The translations under genes and the position numbers were made by a program. The notes below the pieces were generated by a model, which made no database searches, was not told the DNA's origin, and worked only from the letters and a program-made list of their open reading frames with translations. Below are positions 1 through 5,934 of a DNA stretch of 16,864 nucleotides, in pieces. This DNA comes from an uncultured Acidobacteriota bacterium (GTDB taxonomy: Bacteria > Acidobacteriota > Terriglobia > Bryobacterales > Bryobacteraceae). The stretch is taken from NCBI GenBank assembly GCA_937952345.1, contig CALFYN010000794.1, positions 1-16,864 of the forward strand, read 5' to 3'. Within the stretch, counting starts at the first letter, position 1; every line of letters starts with the position of its first letter.

Positions 1-255
1 GCGGATCATGTTGTAGAGCGCGTCGTCTTCGAGCGGATGCCAGGCGCCGCGCCTGCGCAGATTGGGCCCGCGGCCGCCTTCGGCATTGACGCCATGGCAT
101 CCGGCACAGGAGTTGACGAAGAGCTTCTGCCCGGCGGCGATGGCTTGCGGGTTACCCATGGCGGGATGCTTCGCCTTCCCGTCTTTACTCGCGTCGTGTT
201 GCGCGGCAAGGGGGACGGCGGCGACGCAGAGGACCACAGCGATGGTTCGTCTCAT
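1..255 (-). CDS. secreted monohaem cytochrome c, 3'-truncated by window edge
   Basis: This is the N-terminal 85 residues of a periplasmic c-type cytochrome, an electron carrier or the haem domain of a redox enzyme. It opens with a basic n-region (MRRT) and a hydrophobic stretch ending near PLAAQ, a good Sec signal peptide. The single haem-binding motif CAGCH lies at residues 50-54, in the class I setting of xxGxxLFxxxCAGCH. It is followed by GRGPNL, which resembles the loop after the haem site in many class I cytochromes. The axial methionine and C-terminal helix would lie beyond the edge, so subfamily and partner cannot be fixed. The gene starts 33 bases after the stop of the beta-propeller gene on the same strand, so the two are probably co-transcribed. 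I see no strong ribosome-binding site. Confidence 0.85.
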   Translation of the reverse strand, partial: MRRTIAVVLCVAAVPLAAQHDASKDGKAKHPAMGNPQAIAAGQKLFVNSCAGCHGVNAEGGRGPNLRRRGAWHPLEDDALYNMIR

Positions 256-288
256 AAAAGCCTATCGCTGTAATGTATCACCAGCCGG

Positions 289-1719
289 CTACTGGAAGCG
301 GAAGGAGTACAGATCGGCGTCCTTCAGCACGAAGCGGATGCGCACGGTCTTGCCTTCGAGCGAACGCACATCGCCGCCCGCGTTCCAGCGTGCGGGACGC
401 GAGATCTGATCGCCGATCAACTCACGGGCATCGGCGAGCGTGAAGCCAGGAATCGGAGTGCCGTTGGCTTCCTGCAGTTCCACGCGGACGCTGCCTCCGG
501 CCGATGTGGCGAAGTTCAAATCGAGCGCCGAGCCTTTGAAGCGTAGCGGCTTGGTCACCAACTCACCGCCAGCGGCGCCCGCATGCACGGAAGCAAAGCC
601 ATCGAGGCGCATGGTGTATCGCACCAACTGCGCGGTCGGCTGGCCGTAGTTCTTGTTCACGTAGAGCGACATTTCGGCGGGTCCGGTCTGCACCACATTC
701 CAGGCGGGGTAGTTCGTGCGCGACACCCAATTCTCGAGTCCGAGTCCGGGGCGGATGAACGCTTCGAGGAACGTGCGGTCGTAGGTGTTGCCGCCGCGCG
801 TGGAGAACAGCACGGCGTCGGAGATGTCCTTGTAGTACTTGGGATCGACGTTGATGGCCTTGGCTTCGGCATCGTCGATCACCTGGCGGCCGGGGAAGAA
901 GCGGGCGGCGATGGAGATGCGGATGTGCGGCGCGCGGAAGTAAGGGCTGGTCTGGTTGGTGTAGAGATGCTCGGGGGGCGCATCGCCGAAGGACATCTCC
1001 TCGGGCGGCGCCCAGGTGAGGAAATCGGCGCTGGTGGTGCGCGAGATCCAACGGTAGTTCTGCGAGCCGATGCGGCGGAAGGTGCGGAAATAGCAGACAT
1101 AGCGGCCTTCGGCCTCGCTGTAGAAGGCGAGGTTCTGCGAATCGTAACGGGCCGGTCCGGGCGGCAGAATCGGCTCCTCGCGCAGCTTGCGCCAGCGGAT
1201 GCCGTCGGCCGAGGCAAACGCCGCAAGTCCCGATTTGCCGGTGCCGCCGATGGCTTTGAATCGCTCCGAGGCAGGCACGCCGGGCCTGGTATCGAGGAAC
1301 GGGGCGAAGTTGTGCGTGAAGGGCGGCGTGGCGAGAATCACGTTGTTCTGTTTGGTGCCGTGCACTTCGTGGAGCCCGAGATTCGGCCGTGTCCAGTGGA
1401 TGCCATCGCGCGATTCGGCATAGCAAGTCACTTCGCCGGTGCGGCCATCCGAACCGGATGTGGGGATTCCGCGATAATACAGGCGGTACAGATTGCCGTC
1501 CTTGATGAGCGTGGAGTAGCCGCTGAAGGCGCCTTCCCACGGCTTGTCGAACTTGTGCACGGGGCCCATTTCGCGGGGGCGCTGCAGGTCGAGACGGGCA
1601 TTGACGAGCTTGTCGATGAGGAAGCGATCGACGAAGAGCTCGCGGCGCGAGCCGATGTCGATGGGCTGCGCGCCGAGCGTCGCGGCCAGAGTCAGGAGAA
1701 GATGGAAGGCTACATGCAT
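289..1719 (-). CDS. secreted beta-propeller, glycosidase-like protein
   Basis: This 476-residue exported protein resembles the five-bladed propeller glycosidases (GH43/GH32-like fold). It begins with a hydrophobic signal segment (MHVAFHLLLTLAATLGAQ). Near residues 22-35 there is a GSRRELFVDRFLID segment, which I associate with uncharacterised secreted propeller proteins of Planctomycetes and Acidobacteria. Blade-like repeats of the form 'xxxSxDGIHW' or 'SADGIRW' occur near residues 102-109 and 170-176, and a third near 229-236. Residues from about 385 to 476 look like a beta-sandwich, ending in KDADLYSFRFQ. I cannot assign catalytic residues or substrate. The ATG at 1719 lacks a Shine-Dalgarno sequence. 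A GTG at 1770 would add 17 residues, including a basic n-region, and has GGGGA just upstream, but it would overlap the divergent dehydrogenase by 40 bases. Confidence 0.75.
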   Translation of the reverse strand: MHVAFHLLLTLAATLGAQPIDIGSRRELFVDRFLIDKLVNARLDLQRPREMGPVHKFDKPWEGAFSGYSTLIKDGNLYRLYYRGIPTSGSDGRTGEVTCYAESRDGIHWTRPNLGLHEVHGTKQNNVILATPPFTHNFAPFLDTRPGVPASERFKAIGGTGKSGLAAFASADGIRWRKLREEPILPPGPARYDSQNLAFYSEAEGRYVCYFRTFRRIGSQNYRWISRTTSADFLTWAPPEEMSFGDAPPEHLYTNQTSPYFRAPHIRISIAARFFPGRQVIDDAEAKAINVDPKYYKDISDAVLFSTRGGNTYDRTFLEAFIRPGLGLENWVSRTNYPAWNVVQTGPAEMSLYVNKNYGQPTAQLVRYTMRLDGFASVHAGAAGGELVTKPLRFKGSALDLNFATSAGGSVRVELQEANGTPIPGFTLADARELIGDQISRPARWNAGGDVRSLEGKTVRIRFVLKDADLYSFRFQ

Positions 1720-1721
1720 AT

Positions 1722-1727
1722 GAGGAA
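1722..1727 (+). promoter_or_regulatory. Shine-Dalgarno of the alcohol dehydrogenase
   Basis: GAGGAA lies three bases before the ATG at 1731 and fixes that start. It fills more than half of the 11-base gap to the divergent propeller gene. The propeller gene therefore has the complement (TTCCTC) ahead of its own ATG and no Shine-Dalgarno of its own. Confidence 0.7.
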
Positions 1728-1730
1728 AGT

Positions 1731-2729
1731 ATGAAAGCCTGTATTTTACACGCTCAGCAACCCGTGGCACAGTCCCCGCTTCGCATGGAAGAGGTTGCCG
1801 TGCCGGAACCGGCCGAGGGAGAGGTGCTGATCCGGGTGAACGCCTGCGCGGTATGCCGCACGGATCTTCACGTGGTGGAAGGGGAGTTACACGCGCGCAA
1901 GATGCCTGTCATTCCCGGCCACCAGGTGGTGGGCGTAGTGGAACGCGGCGGGACGCGCTTTGCGCCGGGACAGCGTGTGGGCGTGGCGTGGCTGCATCGC
2001 ACCTGTGGCGATTGCCATTACTGCCGGTCGGGCCGCGAGAACCTCTGCAGCCATCCTGACTTCACAGGCTACTCGGTGAATGGCGGCTTCGCCGAATACA
2101 TGGTGGCGCAGGAGGACTTTGTCTATGCGTTGCCGGAAGGCTTTTCGAACATCGCCGCGGCGCCGCTGCTGTGCGCGGGCATCATCGGCTTTCGGGCGCT
2201 GCATCTGAGCGGCATTCAACCGGGCGGCCGGTTGGGGCTGTACGGCTTCGGCGCGGCGGCGCATGTGGCGACGCAGGTGGCGCGGCATTGGGGCATCGAT
2301 GTCTACGCCATGACGCGCGATGAGCGGCACCGGCAACTGGCGCTCGATTTGGGCGCTGCATGGGCCGGCGACACGTTCGATATGCCGCCGATGCTGCTGC
2401 ATGCGGCGATTGTCTTCGCGCCCGCCGGGGAGATCGTGCCCTCGGCGCTGGCCGCTTTGGAGAAGGGTGGAACGCTGGCCCTCGGCGGCATCCACATGAG
2501 CGATATCCCTTCGTTCCCTTACTCGCTGCTCTATCACGAGCGGGTCATTCGCAGTGTCGCCAACAACACGCGGCATGATGGCGAGGAGTTCCTCAAGGTG
2601 GCGGCGCAGATTCCCATCCATACGCACACGGTGGAGTTCCCGCTGGAACAGGCCAACGTGGCGTTGCAGACGCTTAAGCAGGATGCGATTCGGGGGGCGG
2701 CGGTGTTGCGGGTACGGCCGGATGCGTGA
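1731..2729 (+). CDS. zinc-dependent alcohol dehydrogenase family protein
   Basis: This 332-residue cytosolic medium-chain dehydrogenase/reductase should interconvert an alcohol and its aldehyde using a nicotinamide cofactor. The GroES-like catalytic domain carries the expected zinc ligands: C42 (in CRTDLH), H64 (in GHQVVG) and C148 (LLCAG) for the catalytic zinc. C92, C95, C98 and C106 serve the structural zinc. The Rossmann nucleotide site is YGFGAAAH at 171-178, the variant typical of the subfamily that includes mycobacterial AdhA (adh_fam_2 type). The second Rossmann strand ends in T-R (residues 195-196) instead of an acidic residue, which hints at NADP(H), by inference. The protein is complete, ending GAAVLRVRPDA. 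It is head to head with the propeller gene and its last 56 bases overlap the convergent PerM-family gene. Substrate unknown. Confidence 0.93.
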   Translation: MKACILHAQQPVAQSPLRMEEVAVPEPAEGEVLIRVNACAVCRTDLHVVEGELHARKMPVIPGHQVVGVVERGGTRFAPGQRVGVAWLHRTCGDCHYCRSGRENLCSHPDFTGYSVNGGFAEYMVAQEDFVYALPEGFSNIAAAPLLCAGIIGFRALHLSGIQPGGRLGLYGFGAAAHVATQVARHWGIDVYAMTRDERHRQLALDLGAAWAGDTFDMPPMLLHAAIVFAPAGEIVPSALAALEKGGTLALGGIHMSDIPSFPYSLLYHERVIRSVANNTRHDGEEFLKVAAQIPIHTHTVEFPLEQANVALQTLKQDAIRGAAVLRVRPDA

Positions 2730-3765
2730 GCAGTTCAATGAGGGCGACGGTGACGGAGAGGGCGGCGGGGCCGATGAAGATGCCCATGATGCCGAACGAC
2801 TGCGCGCCGCCGAGCAAGGCAAAGAAGATGAGCAGCGGATGCAGACGCACCTGGCCGCTGACGATGTAGGGACGGATGAAGTTGTCGGCCAGGCCGATGA
2901 CGCCGAGGCCGAAGGCAGCGAGGATTACGGCTTTGGCGTAGTGGTTAGTGGCGGCGAGATAGATGGCCGCGGGAACCCATACGATCGGTGGGCCGATGAG
3001 GGGAATCATGGAGCACACGCCGGCCACTAATCCCCACAACATCGGTGAAGGCAAGCCGAGAAAGAGGAACACCAATGCGGTCAATCCGCCTTGCACAACG
3101 GCGACGGCGACTACTCCGTACATGTTGGCAACCACGGTGTTCTGGACCTCGAAGAACAGCCGGTCCACGGTTACGGCGTCGAGCGGCAGCATGCCCTTGA
3201 TGTGCTGGCGAATGGCCTGGCCGTCGCGGAGCAGGTAGTAGAGGGTGAACAGCGAGACGAAAGTTTGGAAGAGCACCCCGGCGAGATTGCCGGCGATTCC
3301 GCGGAGGATACGCACGAGAGTGGAACTGGCGGCATCGGCCCAATCGAGCAGTTGCGTCTTGAGGCTGAATTCCGGATCGTCCACATCGATGCCGAGGACA
3401 CTCAGCGGCCGGTCGAGCACATGCGTGAGCCATGCTTCCCAGCCTCCGTCGGCTGTCGACTTCTCCGAGAGCAGGCTGTAGACGGACTTCAGATCGCGCG
3501 CCAGGGATGCCGTGAGAAAGACGGCGGGCACGATGGTGACGATGAGAATCAGGATGACTCCGGTGGCGGCGGCGAGATTCGGCCCAAGGCCCATCTTGCG
3601 CAATTTGGCGTGCAGCGGGTGGAAGAGAATGGCCAAGGCCACGGCGGCGATGGCGGGCATGAGGAACGGCTGGACGATGGTGAAGCAGAGGTAGGCGCCG
3701 AGCAGCGTGAGGATGCCGAGCAGCACCTGCTGCCATCGATCCTTACGCAATACGGAGGGGCTCAT
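2674..3765 (-). CDS. AI-2E/PerM-family transporter
   Basis: This 363-residue polytopic inner-membrane protein belongs to the AI-2E transporter (UPF0118, PerM) family. Members include the E. coli AI-2 exporter TqsA and several ion antiporters, so the family name does not settle the substrate. Paired hydrophobic segments lie near residues 14-48 and 66-88, with further ones near 155-180, 212-238, 242-272, 277-295 and 308-345. Family signatures are LIGPP near 256-260, DNFIRPYIVSG near 294-304 and HPLLIFFALLGGAQSFG near 309-325. The tail (TPPPPESHPA) is proline-rich and is encoded in the overlap with the dehydrogenase gene. The ATG at 3765 overlaps the kinase stop by 23 bases and has no clear ribosome-binding site, which fits translational coupling. 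A GTG at 3822, with AAAGG six bases upstream, would give 382 residues and an 80-base overlap. Confidence 0.9.
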   Translation of the reverse strand: MSPSVLRKDRWQQVLLGILTLLGAYLCFTIVQPFLMPAIAAVALAILFHPLHAKLRKMGLGPNLAAATGVILILIVTIVPAVFLTASLARDLKSVYSLLSEKSTADGGWEAWLTHVLDRPLSVLGIDVDDPEFSLKTQLLDWADAASSTLVRILRGIAGNLAGVLFQTFVSLFTLYYLLRDGQAIRQHIKGMLPLDAVTVDRLFFEVQNTVVANMYGVVAVAVVQGGLTALVFLFLGLPSPMLWGLVAGVCSMIPLIGPPIVWVPAAIYLAATNHYAKAVILAAFGLGVIGLADNFIRPYIVSGQVRLHPLLIFFALLGGAQSFGIMGIFIGPAALSVTVALIELLTHPAVPATPPPPESHPA

Positions 3766-5878
3766 CGGAACTATGGTAACAGGCGGATTCGCTGTTTCCA
3801 GCGGGGGGCTGAAACCACTCACCCAGAGCCTTTCGCAGCACCTCGAGTGAGACGGGCTTGGTCAAGTAGTCGTCCATGCCGGAGGCGAAGCAGGCGTTGC
3901 GCTCTTCTTCCATGGCGTTGGCGGTGAGCGCGATCACGGGCGTACGGACACGGTTGGCCTCGGCGGCGCGAATGGCGCGTGTAGCCTCCAGCCCGTCCAT
4001 GAGGGGCATGCGGCAATCCATGAGAATGGCGTCGAAGCGGCCGGGTTGAAACAGGCGCACGGCTTCGACTCCGTCCGAGGCGAGCACCGGCGTGCAACCC
4101 AAACGTTCGAGCAGGCGCATGGCAACCTTTTGGTTGACGGGATTATCCTCCACCACCAGCACCCTGCACCCGGCCAGAGAGGAGGCCGCGGCAACGTTGG
4201 CAACCACAGGCTGAGGCGCGGGCGCGAGTTTCACGGGGACTTCAAACCAGAACAGGGAACCGGCGCCGGGTGTGGACTGCACACCGATCTCGCCGCCCAT
4301 CGCCTCAATGAGACGGCGGCAGATAGCCAACCCCAAGCCTGTACCGCCGAAGCGGCGCGTCATGCTGGCATCGGCCTGTACGAAAGGCTGGAAGATGCCG
4401 GGCTGCGCCGATTCGGGGATGCCGATTCCGGTATCCTCCACCTCGAACCGAATCCGCGGGGGGTTGGAAGAAGCGAGCCGGCAGCGGAGCGTGACGAAGC
4501 CGCTATCGGTGAATTTCACGGCGTTGCCGAGCAGGTTGAGCAGGATCTGGCCAAGGCGCGACGGATCCCCGATGAGGTACTCGGGAAGGCCGGCAGCGAG
4601 ATCGCTGCGCAGCAGAATGTTCTTGCGCTCGGCCTGTGCGGTCACCATCCAGACGGCCTTACGGATGGTTTCGCCGAGCGCCATGGGAATGGATTCCACC
4701 TTGAGGCAGCCGGATTCGATCTTGGACAGGTCGAGCAGGTCATTGATCAAGTGCAGCAACACACGGGCAGCGGCGCGCACGGTTGCCACGTCTTCCTTTT
4801 GCTGCACGGAGAGGGTGCTGGTTTCGAGCAGTTCCGTGACGCCGAGAATCGCATTCAGCGGCGTGCGGATTTCATGGCTGGCGGTAGCGAGGAAATCCGT
4901 TTTGAAGCGGTTGGCACGTTCGGCCTTGGCCCTGGCATCGGCTACCACATCGAGCATGCGCTGCAGGTTGCGGGCTGCTTCTTCCTGTTCGCGGCGGGCC
5001 TGCTCGAGTTCTTTCGCATGACGCAGCAGGGCTTCCTCGGAGCGCTTGCGTTCGAGTTCGGAGGCGGCGCGGCTGGCGAACAGTTGCACAGCGCTGGTGG
5101 CCTGCAACAGTTTGCGCAGAGGACTCTTCCAGAGGACGGCAATAATTCCCAACCGTCCGCCCGAGGAATCGAGGAGCGGCGCTCCCACATAGGCTTCGGC
5201 GCCCATCTCGATCAGCAACCGGTCTTGCGGGAACTGCGCCTGGACGCCTTCCGGGAACACGCAACAGCCTCCGGACAGGGCGGAGTTGCAGGGCGTACCG
5301 GCAAGGTCGTACTCAAAGCCCTCGGATACCGTGCCGGCGTTGTAGATGGCATGGCACCGGATCCGTTCGGAGCCGGCCGAGAGGTATTCCCCAACGAGGG
5401 CATATTCGGCGTCGAGCAACCGGGCAAGATTCAGCACGAGACTGCGAAGAAACTCCGCCCCGACCTCGGAGGAGATCTGCTGCGCGGTACGGGTGAGCAG
5501 ATCCTCGGCCTGCTTGCGTTCAGTGATGTCTTCAAAGGAGACCGCGAAATGCTCCGGTCCGGTGCGGAACGCGGCTACGTTGTAGTGACGATGGAGCCCG
5601 GGAGCGTAGTGCTCCAATTGCAGGGTCTCGCCGGTGCGCACGACCTGTGCGTAGCGGGCGATGAGATCGGTTTGGGTGAGCCCGGGGATCACCTCAGTGG
5701 CGCGCCGGCCGAGTATGTCTTCGCCCCTGAGTCCGGTAAGTCTTTCGAAGGCTGGATTGATGCATTCGAACACATAGTCCGCTGGATTCCCCTGGTCATC
5801 GACGATGAGGCGATGCAGGGCTAGACCGCTGAGCGCGTGATCGAACAGGCATTCCAGGTGGTCGTGGTAACCGGGCAT
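3743..5878 (-). CDS. hybrid sensor histidine kinase (PAS-GAF-HisKA-HATPase-REC)
   Basis: This 711-residue sensor kinase carries its own receiver domain and has no obvious signal peptide or membrane span, so it is probably cytosolic. In order there is a PAS domain (about 10-125, with ERLTGLRGEDILG and ending FEDITERKQ) and a GAF domain (about 140-275, with GTPCNSAL and VGAPLLDSSGGRLGII). A coiled coil (about 276-325) leads to HisKA, with H335 in SHEIRTPLN. The HATPase domain has an N box near 448-452 (NLLGN), G1 DTGIG and G2 GGTGLGLA. The receiver domain (about 572-690) has acidic E577-D578, phospho-acceptor D621 in MDCRMP, and K674. All phosphotransfer residues are present. No Hpt protein or DNA-binding regulator is encoded nearby. 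An in-frame GTG two codons upstream (5884) is spaced better from an AGG and is an equal start choice. Confidence 0.95.
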   Translation of the reverse strand: MPGYHDHLECLFDHALSGLALHRLIVDDQGNPADYVFECINPAFERLTGLRGEDILGRRATEVIPGLTQTDLIARYAQVVRTGETLQLEHYAPGLHRHYNVAAFRTGPEHFAVSFEDITERKQAEDLLTRTAQQISSEVGAEFLRSLVLNLARLLDAEYALVGEYLSAGSERIRCHAIYNAGTVSEGFEYDLAGTPCNSALSGGCCVFPEGVQAQFPQDRLLIEMGAEAYVGAPLLDSSGGRLGIIAVLWKSPLRKLLQATSAVQLFASRAASELERKRSEEALLRHAKELEQARREQEEAARNLQRMLDVVADARAKAERANRFKTDFLATASHEIRTPLNAILGVTELLETSTLSVQQKEDVATVRAAARVLLHLINDLLDLSKIESGCLKVESIPMALGETIRKAVWMVTAQAERKNILLRSDLAAGLPEYLIGDPSRLGQILLNLLGNAVKFTDSGFVTLRCRLASSNPPRIRFEVEDTGIGIPESAQPGIFQPFVQADASMTRRFGGTGLGLAICRRLIEAMGGEIGVQSTPGAGSLFWFEVPVKLAPAPQPVVANVAAASSLAGCRVLVVEDNPVNQKVAMRLLERLGCTPVLASDGVEAVRLFQPGRFDAILMDCRMPLMDGLEATRAIRAAEANRVRTPVIALTANAMEEERNACFASGMDDYLTKPVSLEVLRKALGEWFQPPAGNSESACYHSSDEPLRIA

Positions 5879-5899
5879 GGGCACAGAGAACCTATCTGC

Positions 5900-5928
5900 T
5901 TTATCGAACAGTCTGGCGGAATTGTGAA
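5900..5928 (-). promoter_or_regulatory. candidate sigma70-type promoter of the histidine kinase
   Basis: On the minus strand TTCACA (5923-5928) and GATAAA (5900-5905) are separated by 17 bases. They match the -35 and -10 consensus at five and four of six positions. The element sits directly between the peptidase stop and the kinase start and would leave a leader of about ten bases. This suggests the kinase can be expressed separately from the peptidase. Confidence 0.4.
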
Positions 5929-5934
5929 TGAGCG

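Noticed and set aside
583..1734. 383-codon plus-strand frame opposite the propeller gene
   Set aside because: Antisense shadow; the minus-strand product has a signal peptide and repeat motifs, this frame has none.
1887..2822. 311-codon minus-strand frame opposite the dehydrogenase
   Set aside because: The plus strand encodes all the zinc ligands of a known family; this frame is Arg/His-rich noise.
2674..3765. Reading the AI-2E family name as evidence for quorum sensing
   Set aside because: The family includes ion antiporters and proteins of unknown substrate, and no luxS or AI-2 receptor gene is present here.
4046..5824. 592-codon open frame on the plus strand opposite the histidine kinase
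   Set aside because: The kinase is unambiguous, and this frame shows only His/Gly/Glu-rich low-information sequence with no motif.
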